This document shows positions 4,727 through 11,876 of a stretch of 11,876 nt of DNA, piece by piece. The DNA comes from Hyphomicrobiales bacterium (GTDB taxonomy: Bacteria; Pseudomonadota; Alphaproteobacteria; Rhizobiales; Beijerinckiaceae), in contig CANCAR010000074.1 in the NCBI GenBank assembly GCA_947374125.1, positions 1-11,876 of the forward strand, read 5' to 3'. A model generated the notes under the pieces. That model ran no database searches and had not been told where the DNA came from. It saw only the letters and a list, made by a program, of their open reading frames with translations. Positions within the stretch are counted from its first letter, which is position 1; each line of letters opens with the position of its first letter. A program made the position numbers and the translations under genes.

Positions 4727-6454
4727 ATGACGGACATCTATCAACAAAGGCCGGGTCTTTTAGACCGGGCGAGAACTATTGCGACGCCTGGATTCAACCG
4801 TTGGCTTGTGCCGCCAGCGGCTTTGGCGATTCATCTCTGCATCGGTATGGCCTACGGATTTTCGGTCTTCTGGCTGCCTTTGAGCCGGACGGTTGGACTG
4901 GCCACAGGCGCTGGTAAGGCATTAGCCTGTCAAGGCGATGCAACCACCTTCTGGGGCAAGGTTGCAATTACCGGACACGCGCTTTTCGCATCCGATTGTG
5001 ACTGGACGCAGTTTGATCTTGGCTGGATGTACACGCTGTTTTTCGTGTTGTTGGGCTCGTCCGCTGCGATTTGGGGCGGTTGGCTCGAGCGCGAGGGCCC
5101 ACGCAAAGCGGGCGTCGTTTCCGCCTTTTGCTGGTGTGGCGGTCTGCTTATTTCCGCTTTTGGGGTGTATACCCATCAATTATGGCTAATGTGGCTAGGC
5201 TCCGGCGTTATCGGCGGCATTGGGCTTGGATTGGGATATATTTCACCGGTCTCGACGCTGGTAAAATGGTTCCCTGACCGGCGCGGTATGGCGACCGGCA
5301 TGGCGATTATGGGCTTCGGTGGCGGCGCGATGATTGGTTCACCGCTTGCCACGCGCTTGATGAATGGCGGCAATTTCTTTGAATGGCCGGGAGCTTTCTC
5401 TTACGTCCATTTTGACGGGTTTAAGACGGCAACCTCGGTCGGCGTTTGGCAGACTTTTATTGTGTTGGCGATCGGCTATTTTGTCTTCATGATTGCTGGC
5501 GCGTTCGGCTATCGCGTGCCGCCAGCAGGTTGGAAACCGGACGGATGGACACCGCCGCCAGCATCCGCCAATGCGATGATTACCACCGGCCATGTGCATT
5601 TGAAGGACGCACATCGCACACCACAATTCTGGCTGATCTGGATTGTGCTGTGCATGAATGTGTCGGCAGGGATCGGCATTATTGGTGCTGCATCTAGCAT
5701 GTTACAGGAAACCTTTGGTGGCCGCTTGTTCGGCGATGCGGCGATTGGCTTCATGCAGTTTACCGACGCCCAAAAGGTGACGGCTGCAGCCATTGGCGGC
5801 GGCTTTGTGGGCATTTTCTCGCTGTTTAACATTGGCGGGCGCTTCTTCTGGGCTTCGCTTTCGGATGCGATTGGGCGGAAGATGACCTATTTCGTCTTCT
5901 TCGTTTTAGGGTTCATCTGCTATGCGGGCCTGACTTCTCTTGCTGGCCTTGGGCAGCTTGGTCTCTTCGCTGCCTTCTTCTGCGTGATTGCATCCATGTA
6001 TGGCGGCGGCTTTGCGACAATCCCTGCCTATCTCGCCGATATGTTCGGTACGCAATTTGTGGGGGCAATCCATGGACGGCTCCTCACCGCTTGGTCAACG
6101 GCCGGCATTCTTGGTCCGGTGATCGTGAATTATTTGCATGACTCCCGCCTTGCCGCGGGCGTGGCGCGCAGCAATGTTTATGACCAGATCTTTTATGTTC
6201 TGGCCGCACTCCTTGTGATTGGCTTTATTGCCAACCTCATGATCAAGCCGGTCGATTCAAAATGGTTCATGAGCGAAGCAGAAGTGAAAGCGCTACAATC
6301 CAAAACGGCAACCTCTGGAGTAGCAACAGGCTCCTTCGGCATTGGCAAAGGCGGGCTAGACGCCAAAGCCGCATTGGCGTGGGCATCTGTCGGTCTTCCC
6401 ATCCTTTGGGGTGCGTGGATTACGCTGCAAAGCGCGGTGAAGATCTTTGGCTGA
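4727..6454 (+). CDS. MFS transporter, OFA (oxalate/formate antiporter) family
   Basis: This 575-residue carrier has about twelve membrane segments, starting with LVPPAALAIHLCIGMAYGF (27-44), and probably one more near the C-terminus (ALAWASVGLPILWGAWITL). The loop after segment 4 carries WFPDRRGMATG (181-191), the typical OFA/MFS cytoplasmic loop, followed by Gly-rich MGFGGGAMIG. An enlarged first external loop (about 54-96) has two cysteines, C68 and C91, as remembered for alphaproteobacterial OFA members. The ATG at 4727 has TTGGGGA six bases upstream; a longer frame from 4466 is not credible. Family members exchange small organic acids across the inner membrane, but many members are uncharacterised, so oxalate or formate should not be assumed. 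It converges with the sugar-catabolic operon and may supply its substrate or export a product; this is inferred from position only. Confidence 0.85.
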   Translation: MTDIYQQRPGLLDRARTIATPGFNRWLVPPAALAIHLCIGMAYGFSVFWLPLSRTVGLATGAGKALACQGDATTFWGKVAITGHALFASDCDWTQFDLGWMYTLFFVLLGSSAAIWGGWLEREGPRKAGVVSAFCWCGGLLISAFGVYTHQLWLMWLGSGVIGGIGLGLGYISPVSTLVKWFPDRRGMATGMAIMGFGGGAMIGSPLATRLMNGGNFFEWPGAFSYVHFDGFKTATSVGVWQTFIVLAIGYFVFMIAGAFGYRVPPAGWKPDGWTPPPASANAMITTGHVHLKDAHRTPQFWLIWIVLCMNVSAGIGIIGAASSMLQETFGGRLFGDAAIGFMQFTDAQKVTAAAIGGGFVGIFSLFNIGGRFFWASLSDAIGRKMTYFVFFVLGFICYAGLTSLAGLGQLGLFAAFFCVIASMYGGGFATIPAYLADMFGTQFVGAIHGRLLTAWSTAGILGPVIVNYLHDSRLAAGVARSNVYDQIFYVLAALLVIGFIANLMIKPVDSKWFMSEAEVKALQSKTATSGVATGSFGIGKGGLDAKAALAWASVGLPILWGAWITLQSAVKIFG

Positions 6455-6481
6455 TCTAACGCTACCATGATGACAAAAGTG

Positions 6482-6510
6482 AAAAAGGGAGCCGATCGGC
6501 TCCCTTTTTT
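6482..6510. terminator. Bidirectional terminator between convergent genes
   Basis: AAAAA, then the self-complementary GGGAGCC-GATC-GGCTCCC (6487-6504), then TTTTTT make a perfect 28-bp palindrome at 6482-6509. Read either way it is a strong GC stem followed by a U-run. It lies 28 bp after the transporter stop and 4 bp beyond the stop of the last catabolic gene, so it serves both transcripts. Confidence 0.92.
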
Positions 6511-6513
6511 ATT

Positions 6514-7662
6514 CTAGGCCTTCTTAACATCCTGCCAGGATCGGGTCTTCGCTGACGCCAGCACAGCATCGGTGACGTAATCAGTCGCAAGTCCGGCTCT
6601 GAAATTGGGCGAGGCGGGCTTACCTGTTTCAAGTCCCTCGATAAAATCGGCCGCTTGATGGATGAAGGTGTGCTCGTAGCCAATTTGTAGGCCCGGCACC
6701 CACCAATGCTTCATATAGGGCTGATCGCCGTCGGTGACGTGAATCGAACGCCATCCCCGCACCCTACCCTCGTCCCGGTGGTCGAAATATTGCAGCCGAT
6801 GCAGATCGTGGAGATCCCAAGCGATGGATGCATGTTCGCCATTGATCTCTAGCGTATAGAGCGCCTTATGGCCGCGCGCGTAGCGGGTTGCTTCGAACGT
6901 CGCCAACGAGCCATTATCGAAGCGGGCGAGGAATGCGCTTGCATCGTCAATGCTCACCGATTCGACCTTTCCAGTGAGATTATGCTGCCGCTCTTTGATG
7001 AAGGTTTCGGTCATCGCCGTGACAGACGCAATATCGCCGTTAAGCCACATAGCGGTGTCGATGCAATGGGCCAACAAATCGCCCGTAACGCCGCTGCCTG
7101 CTACCGAAGCATCGAGACGCCAGAGGCCAGCACCGCCTTGCGGCAAATCTTTTGAGATCGTCCAATCCTGCAAAAATTTCGCGCGATAATGGAAGATGCG
7201 GCCGAGCTTGCCTTCCTCGATCAATTGCTTGGCCATGGTTACGGCGGGGACGCGGCGGTAATTATACCAGACCATGTTGGCGACCTTGGCCGCCTCAACC
7301 GCTTCGACCATTTTCAAAGCCTCCGCTGGTGTACGACCAAGCGGCTTTTCGCACATCACCATTTTGCCCGCTTTTGCGGCTGCTATGGCAATCTCTGCAT
7401 GGGTATCGTTAGGCGTCGCGATATCGATGACATCAATATCCTTGCGATCAATCAGCTTACGCCAATCGGTCTCAAACGATTCATAGCCCCATTGATCCGC
7501 AAAGGCTTTCGCGTTCGCTTCATTGCGACCGCAGACGGCCTTTAGGACTGGCCTGTGTTCGAGGTTAAAAAATTGGCTGACTTGTTTGAAGGCATTGGAA
7601 TGGGTACGGCCCATGAAGCCATAACCGACAACCGCGACATTGAGGGGTTTCTTGCTGCTCAT
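6514..7662 (-). CDS. Gfo/Idh/MocA oxidoreductase, levoglucosan/inositol dehydrogenase-like
   Basis: This 382-residue NAD(P)-dependent dehydrogenase has a Rossmann loop GYGFMG (13-18), IATPN (81-85), EKPLG with catalytic Lys106, NYRR (134-137), and a catalytic Asp195/His199 pair in GDLLAHCID. Such enzymes oxidise a ring hydroxyl of a sugar or cyclitol. From memory, the GFMG-H start, 'RT..E', 'NYRR.PAV', 'LQDW', 'SVAGSG.TGD' and 'EATR.A.G' follow bacterial levoglucosan dehydrogenase more closely than glucose-fructose oxidoreductase, suggesting C3 oxidation of an anhydrosugar or glycoside. The ATG at 7662 follows an AAGGAAAGGA-type ribosome site. It is the last operon gene, 18 bp after the TIM-barrel gene, with a terminator directly behind. 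Family is certain; substrate is not. Confidence 0.9.
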   Translation of the reverse strand: MSSKKPLNVAVVGYGFMGRTHSNAFKQVSQFFNLEHRPVLKAVCGRNEANAKAFADQWGYESFETDWRKLIDRKDIDVIDIATPNDTHAEIAIAAAKAGKMVMCEKPLGRTPAEALKMVEAVEAAKVANMVWYNYRRVPAVTMAKQLIEEGKLGRIFHYRAKFLQDWTISKDLPQGGAGLWRLDASVAGSGVTGDLLAHCIDTAMWLNGDIASVTAMTETFIKERQHNLTGKVESVSIDDASAFLARFDNGSLATFEATRYARGHKALYTLEINGEHASIAWDLHDLHRLQYFDHRDEGRVRGWRSIHVTDGDQPYMKHWWVPGLQIGYEHTFIHQAADFIEGLETGKPASPNFRAGLATDYVTDAVLASAKTRSWQDVKKA

Positions 7663-7680
7663 GATCCGATCATCCTTTCC

Positions 7681-8724
7681 TTAAGCCTGCCAACCATGGG
7701 CATCGCGGACCTTGATCATCGCGCCCAAAATATCGTTCCAGGTTTGCTGCTGCATCATCACGGCATTGGGGAACATGCAGCCATCCCAGCAGATATGCTG
7801 GAAGGCTTTTGTCAGTTGACCCGAACCGTCGCGCAGCCAATAGCCTGCGTGCTTGGTGACATCGAGCTTGCCGTTCGGATCTTTGACCTGACAGTGCCGC
7901 CCAGTTTTATCGTGCGAGCCTGAGCCAAACACCGAACCGTCATTTTGCGCCACGTGGAAATCGAAGGTCCATGGCCGGAGCTTGTCCGTCATTTGCTTCA
8001 AAGCCGCATCCAGTACCGATTGGTCCTTCCAATCGAAGTTTTCAGGCAAAAGCCGCGCTTCTGGCGCATTATATCCCATGGTGTAGAGCAAGGTATGCGC
8101 CATATCGGCTTGGAACCCTACGGTTTTTGGACGGCCGACGGCTTCGAGCGTATCGAGCATAGCCTTCCAGCTGTGCATGCCGCCCCAGCAAATTTCGCCC
8201 TCAGCCGCTAACCGCTCGCCATAGGATTCGGCGACATCGGCAGCTTCACGGAAGGTTTGCGCGATGAGCTTGGTATTGCCGACCGGATCTTTCGCCCAGT
8301 CTTCGACGCCGGTGGCCGAATCGATGCGGATCAGCCCGTATTTCCGAACACCGTGATCGTTCAACGCCTTAGCAATCGCGCAGGATTTCCGGATCATGTC
8401 GACGAATTGTTTGCGATCGGAAGCTGAACCCATCGCCGAGCCCCCGCCGACAGGCGGCCAAACGGGCGCTACCATGGAACCCACCGCGAGACCTTTTCCG
8501 GCAATCTTGTCGGCTAACCGCTTAATGTCATCGGTGGATGAATCGATGCTGGTGTGTGGATCGGCCAGAAACAGATCGACCCCGTCAAATTTAACGCCGT
8601 TGACCTCTGCTTTGGCCGTCATATCGAGCATGGTGTCGAGATCAATCGGCGGCTCGGAATCGCCGCCTTTGCCGACAAGACCGGGCCACATCGCATTGTG
8701 AAGTTTTGGAAAATTGTTCGCCAT
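7681..8724 (-). CDS. Xylose-isomerase-like TIM-barrel enzyme (sugar isomerase/lyase family)
   Basis: The 347-residue protein belongs to the AP2Ec/xylose-isomerase-like TIM barrels, with conserved acids and histidines at strand ends: E177 in GEICW, D207 and H210 in QADMAH, H257 in DFHVAQNDG. D314 in CWDGCMFPN stands where relatives often have Glu. The FDGVDLFLADPHTSID segment (46-61) is the usual second-strand region. Relatives such as IolE dehydrate, and others isomerise or epimerise, keto sugars with a divalent metal. A stretch unusual for small epimerases (about 220-300, with SGSHDKTGRHC) could cover the site. The ATG at 8724 has GGGGGAGGAA close upstream. It lies between the two Gfo/Idh genes, with 25 and 18 bp gaps, so it probably acts on a keto-sugar made by one of them. 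The exact reaction is unknown. Confidence 0.82.
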   Translation of the reverse strand: MANNFPKLHNAMWPGLVGKGGDSEPPIDLDTMLDMTAKAEVNGVKFDGVDLFLADPHTSIDSSTDDIKRLADKIAGKGLAVGSMVAPVWPPVGGGSAMGSASDRKQFVDMIRKSCAIAKALNDHGVRKYGLIRIDSATGVEDWAKDPVGNTKLIAQTFREAADVAESYGERLAAEGEICWGGMHSWKAMLDTLEAVGRPKTVGFQADMAHTLLYTMGYNAPEARLLPENFDWKDQSVLDAALKQMTDKLRPWTFDFHVAQNDGSVFGSGSHDKTGRHCQVKDPNGKLDVTKHAGYWLRDGSGQLTKAFQHICWDGCMFPNAVMMQQQTWNDILGAMIKVRDAHGWQA

Positions 8725-8749
8725 TCTATTCCTCCCCCTTTTATTAATT

Positions 8750-9928
8750 TCAGGCTTTTAGTTTCGTCCAACGCCCGCCTTTAGCGGATGATTCAACGGC
8801 TGCTTCAATAAAGGCCAATCCCTTCACGCCGTCCTCGATGGTTGGGAACATCACGGATGAATCGGTCTTTCCGCCAATCCTAGCTGCGCGGATAGCGTGC
8901 GCAATTTCGGTATATATATTGGCAAATCCCTCAAGATATCCCTCGGGGTGTCCGGGCGGAATGCGTGTTATGCGCCCGGCTTCACCGCCCGCGCCAGCGC
9001 CACCTCGGGTGATGGTTTGTGTTGGCTTACCGATGGGCGAAAACTGCAAATAATTCGGATTTTCCTGCGACCAAGCAAGGCCACCCTTGGTGCCATAGAC
9101 CCGAATACGCAGCGCGTTTTCATTCCCCACCGCCACTTGGCTGGCCCAGAGCGTGCCTTTGGCACCGTTGGCGTAATGGAGCCGGACATGCGTATCGTCG
9201 TCCAACCGGCGGCCTTGGACGAAGGTCGTCAGTTCAGCGGAAAGTTCAACCACCGGAATTCCGGTGATAAAATCCGCCAGATTATAGGCATGCGTTCCGA
9301 TATCGCCGATGCATCCGCCTGCGCCCGAGCGGGCGGGATCTGTCCGCCAATCGGCTTGCTTTTGACCCGATTGCTCCAAAGGTTCGGCCAGCCAATCTTG
9401 CGGGTATTCGACTTGCACAACCCGGATATCGCCGAGTTCTCCTGAAGCGACCATCGCGCGCGCATGACGCACCATGGGGTAGCCCGTATAATTATGGGTA
9501 ACGGCAAATATTTTACCCGACTTCTCCGCCGCCGCTTTCAGCTTTTGAGCTTCTTTAAGAGACGTTGTGAGCGGCTTATCGCAAATCACATGAATTCCGG
9601 CTTTTAGAAAGGCGAGCGCAGGCCCCGCATGCATATGGTTGGGCGTGACGATGGCAACGGCTTCAATACCATCCTTGCGCCGCCCTTCTTTTTTCGCCAT
9701 TTCCTCGAAACCGCCATAGGTCCGTTTAGGATCAAGACCGAGCGCTTCGCCAGACCGTATCGATTTTTCTGGTGTCGAACTTAATGCTCCTGCCACGAAA
9801 ACATAATGGTCATCCATTCTCGCGGCTAAGCGGTGGACCGCGCCAATAAAGGCCCCTTCCCCGCCGCCTACCATCCCGAGGCGGATGAGTCCTCCGCCCG
9901 TACCGTCATCTTTACCGGTAATTGCCAT
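8750..9928 (-). CDS. Gfo/Idh/MocA oxidoreductase, GGGEGA subgroup
   Basis: The 392-residue protein has an atypical but recognisable nucleotide loop GGGEGAFIG (21-29), VTPNHMH (94-100), DKPLT with catalytic Lys118 (Asp replacing the usual Glu of EKP), and GDIGTHAYNL with D209 and H213. The C-terminal half is the alpha/beta substrate domain, including GHPEGYLEGFANIY. This subgroup is common beside TIM-barrel sugar enzymes and is usually described only as a Gfo/Idh oxidoreductase. It differs clearly from the 6514 gene, so the two are not recent duplicates and may work on different steps, for example one oxidising the substrate and one reducing a keto product. The ATG at 9928 has GGAG nine bases upstream; the frame extends to 10024 but would overlap the preceding gene. 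It starts 31 bp after that gene. Confidence 0.88.
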   Translation of the reverse strand: MAITGKDDGTGGGLIRLGMVGGGEGAFIGAVHRLAARMDDHYVFVAGALSSTPEKSIRSGEALGLDPKRTYGGFEEMAKKEGRRKDGIEAVAIVTPNHMHAGPALAFLKAGIHVICDKPLTTSLKEAQKLKAAAEKSGKIFAVTHNYTGYPMVRHARAMVASGELGDIRVVQVEYPQDWLAEPLEQSGQKQADWRTDPARSGAGGCIGDIGTHAYNLADFITGIPVVELSAELTTFVQGRRLDDDTHVRLHYANGAKGTLWASQVAVGNENALRIRVYGTKGGLAWSQENPNYLQFSPIGKPTQTITRGGAGAGGEAGRITRIPPGHPEGYLEGFANIYTEIAHAIRAARIGGKTDSSVMFPTIEDGVKGLAFIEAAVESSAKGGRWTKLKA

Positions 9929-9959
9929 GATTGAATTCTCCGATTTCCCTCTCGCTTGA

Positions 9960-11018
9960 TCAGCGAATACCAAGCATGCGGTTGATCTGCGCCGTGTCGG
10001 TTTCACCGCCAGCAAAATCATCAAACGCTTTTTCGGTTACCCGAATAATGTGGCTATGGATGAAGGGTGCGCCCTCTTTTGCGCCATCTTCCGGATGCTT
10101 GAGGCAGCATTCCCATTCCAACACGGCCCAGCTTGAATAGTTGTACTGGCTCAGTTTTGAGAAAATGCTGGCAAAATCGACCTGACCATCGCCGAGCGAG
10201 CGAAAGCGACCGGCCCGTTCGACCCAGTTCGAATAGCCCGAATAAACGCCCTGCCGACCGTTTGGATTAAACTCTGCATCCTTCACGTGGAAGGCCTTGA
10301 TCCGCTCATGATAGATGTCAATGAATTCGACATAATCGAGCTGCTGCAACGCGAAATGCGACGGGTCATAATTGATGCAGGCGCGCTTGTGTCCCTTCAC
10401 CGAGTCGACAAAGCGCTCAAAGGTCGTACCGTCGAAAATATCTTCGCCCGGATGGATTTCATAGCAGACATCGCAGCCCGCCTCGTCATAGGCATTCAGG
10501 ATCGGCGTCCAACGCTTTGCAAGCTCCGCAAAAGCGGCATCGATCATGCCATTGGGACGTTGTGGCCAAGGATAGACATATGGCCAAGCGAGCGCGCCTG
10601 AAAAGGTTACGCTGGCGGCAAGGCCTAAATGTTTGGATGCCTTTGCACCCATCATCATCTGATCAACCGCCCATTCCTGACGGGCCTTTGGATTGCCATG
10701 CACCTCTTTGGGCGCAAAAGCATCAAAGGCTTCATCAAAGGCCGGATTGACGGCGACTAACTGGCCTTGAAGATGGGTCGAAAGCTCGGTGATTTCGACA
10801 CCATGTTTGGCTGCAATCCCTTTGATTTCATCGCAATAGGCTTTAGACGAGGCTGCCTTTTTGAGATCAAAGAGACGCCCGTCCCAAGTTGGAATTTGGA
10901 CGCCTTTATACCCTAAACTGGCCGCCCATTTGCAAATCGCATCAAATGAATTGAACGGTGCCTGATCGCCCGCAAATTGCGCGAGAAAAATGGCCGGTCC
11001 CTTGATCATGCTCGCCAT
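9960..11018 (-). CDS. Sugar isomerase/epimerase TIM-barrel enzyme
   Basis: The 352-residue AP2Ec-type barrel shows a clear metal set: E187 in CYEIHPGED, D218 in YDPSHF with H221, H244 in KAFHVKDAE, and E301 in VLEWE. The N-terminal GPAIFLAQFAGDQAPFNSF and the ELSTHLQGQ segment (78-86) are those of a widespread Actinobacteria and Alphaproteobacteria family, remembered beside Gfo/Idh dehydrogenases and often labelled sugar phosphate isomerase/epimerase. Actual substrates are likely keto-glycosides or keto-inositols, with chemistry such as beta-elimination, hydration or epimerisation. The ATG at 11018 has AAGGAG at an ideal 7-nt spacing; a start at 11075 would add 19 basic residues encoded over an intergenic repeat and is rejected. 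The gene lies 74 bp after the upstream operon gene and 31 bp before the next. Confidence 0.87.
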   Translation of the reverse strand: MASMIKGPAIFLAQFAGDQAPFNSFDAICKWAASLGYKGVQIPTWDGRLFDLKKAASSKAYCDEIKGIAAKHGVEITELSTHLQGQLVAVNPAFDEAFDAFAPKEVHGNPKARQEWAVDQMMMGAKASKHLGLAASVTFSGALAWPYVYPWPQRPNGMIDAAFAELAKRWTPILNAYDEAGCDVCYEIHPGEDIFDGTTFERFVDSVKGHKRACINYDPSHFALQQLDYVEFIDIYHERIKAFHVKDAEFNPNGRQGVYSGYSNWVERAGRFRSLGDGQVDFASIFSKLSQYNYSSWAVLEWECCLKHPEDGAKEGAPFIHSHIIRVTEKAFDDFAGGETDTAQINRMLGIR

Positions 11019-11050
11019 ACGAAGTCTCCTTTTTGATTTTTTCTTAGTCT

Positions 11051-11083
11051 TGGCAATGGTTAAATGTCCTGGCAATGGTTAAA
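11051..11083. repeat. 14-bp direct repeat, 19-bp period
   Basis: TGGCAATGGTTAAA occurs at 11051-11064 and 11070-11083, inside the 74-bp gap between the two TIM-barrel genes. It looks like a small tandem duplication. It could be a remnant of slippage, or paired binding sites; nothing else supports a function. Confidence 0.6.
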
Positions 11084-11092
11084 CGCGTTAGA

Positions 11093-11876
11093 TCACGCTT
11101 GCGCCCAGCCCTCACGCATCAGTTTGAACGCGCCTTGATAAACATCCTCTGGTTTATCAAATAAAGGCCGCCAAATTTTGGTGGCAGCGGCCAGATCCGG
11201 CAAGGCGCTGCCAAACGCCTCAACGGTCAGCCAGCCATCATAGCCCGATGATTTCAACGCTTTAAAGATAGAGGCGAAATCAATTTGCCCAGAGCCAGGC
11301 GTCCCGCGATCATTTTCAGAGATATGAACATGATTGATCGCCTTGATCGTATTGCGAATGGAGGCAGGTTGGTTCTTTTCCTCAATATGGAAATGGAACG
11401 TGTCGTAAAGATAGCCGTAATTCGGCTCGTCAACGCGTTTAACAAGATCAGCCGCTGCATCTGCCGTGTTCAAAAAATAGCACTCGAACCGGTTCAAAGG
11501 CTCGACCGACAGTTTGAGCCCGGCTTTAGCCGCATATTGGGCGGCGACTTTATGAACCTCGGCGCATCGCTTTTTCTCGTCCTCCGTCGGACCGGCCCCC
11601 GAGAATTCACCAAGCGGTTGATGGAAGGGACCGCAGAGGAGCTCGGAGCCGAGCGCGGCTGAACAATCAGCCGCCCATTTCAGATGATCAAGCGCGCGAT
11701 CCCGTTGGGCCTTTTCGGGTGAAAGCGCGTTACCGCCAATCATCACGGTAACCGAACTCGACGACATTCCGGCGTCTTTAATGCGTTGACCAAGTTTTTT
11801 ATAATGGGCCGTATCCCCTTCAAACAGCGGTATTTCAACGCCATCAAAACCGGTCTTTTTTAACGTATCTACCAAA
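11093..11876 (-). CDS. D-tagatose/D-psicose 3-epimerase-like TIM barrel, 5' end missing
   Basis: About 260 codons are visible and the frame is still open at the window edge, so the start lies outside. The four metal/catalytic residues are E125 (VEPLNRFE), D158 (YLYDTFH), H184 (HVHISENDR) and E219 (TVEAFG), counted from the first visible codon. The spacings 33, 26 and 35 are the same as remembered for Pseudomonas cichorii D-tagatose 3-epimerase (E152, D185, H211, E246), implying that about 27 N-terminal residues are missing. These enzymes use Mn or Co to move protons at C3 of free ketoses through an enediolate. Here the partner enzymes suggest a keto-sugar substrate, possibly with another role such as elimination. 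It is the first operon gene visible, so the promoter is beyond the edge. Confidence 0.88.
   Translation of the reverse strand, partial: LVDTLKKTGFDGVEIPLFEGDTAHYKKLGQRIKDAGMSSSSVTVMIGGNALSPEKAQRDRALDHLKWAADCSAALGSELLCGPFHQPLGEFSGAGPTEDEKKRCAEVHKVAAQYAAKAGLKLSVEPLNRFECYFLNTADAAADLVKRVDEPNYGYLYDTFHFHIEEKNQPASIRNTIKAINHVHISENDRGTPGSGQIDFASIFKALKSSGYDGWLTVEAFGSALPDLAAATKIWRPLFDKPEDVYQGAFKLMREGWAQA

Noticed and set aside
9929..10024. Upstream start for the GGGEGA dehydrogenase
   Set aside because: It would overlap the preceding gene's coding end, has no ribosome site, and extends beyond the family's usual start.
7681..11018. Complete C-glycoside deglycosylase complex
   Set aside because: No small beta-subunit gene is visible in the window, so the specific assignment cannot be made.
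11019..11075. Upstream start for the 352-residue TIM barrel
   Set aside because: The added 19 residues are basic and encoded over the intergenic repeat, while the ATG at 11018 has an ideal AAGGAG.
1..11876. CRISPR array or insertion sequence
   Set aside because: No regularly spaced repeats with spacers, no transposase, and no terminal inverted repeats bounding a gene were seen.

Overview
This window looks like the chromosome of an alphaproteobacterium, perhaps of the Hyphomicrobiales. That reading rests on remembered family resemblance: an 84-residue Sel1-type protein of a kind common in that class, an OFA-type MFS carrier, and the flavour of the sugar-catabolic enzymes. No species can be named from the sequence. 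The window has two unlike halves joined near a serine tRNA gene.

Left half (1 to about 3970): remains of a tailed phage, or a small phage-derived element. A Nu1-like small terminase subunit (104-607) is preceded by a G-rich stretch that may be a cos site. The large terminase subunit that should follow is absent; its possible start stops after nine codons. Three small genes run the other way (1552 to 546), ending in an HNH nuclease whose 3' end overlaps the terminase gene. They diverge from an XRE-type regulator (1668-1916). Between them lies a compact switch: back-to-back promoters with overlapping -35 boxes and two copies of a 21-bp operator, one over each -10. A lambda-type tail tape-measure gene (1987-3780) follows the regulator directly and ends at its own terminator. 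No portal, capsid, large terminase, other tail gene or integrase is visible.

Middle (about 3970 to 4726): tRNA-Ser(GCU) on the minus strand, with its 3' end facing the phage material as expected for a tRNA integration site. A Sel1-like gene follows, then about 330 bp without a convincing gene.

Right half (4727-11876): an OFA-family MFS transporter on the plus strand converges with a five-gene minus-strand operon, and a perfect 28-bp palindromic terminator separates them. In transcription order the operon encodes a D-tagatose/D-psicose 3-epimerase-like TIM barrel (5' end cut by the window edge), a second TIM barrel, a Gfo/Idh/MocA dehydrogenase with a GGGEGA nucleotide loop, a third TIM barrel, and a Gfo/Idh/MocA dehydrogenase resembling levoglucosan and inositol dehydrogenases. 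Two oxidoreductases plus several IolE/epimerase-like TIM barrels is the enzyme set of 3-keto-sugar routes that oxidise, eliminate, hydrate and reduce to open an anhydro- or glycosidic bond. The likely job is catabolism of such a sugar, perhaps imported by the MFS carrier. The substrate is not determined.
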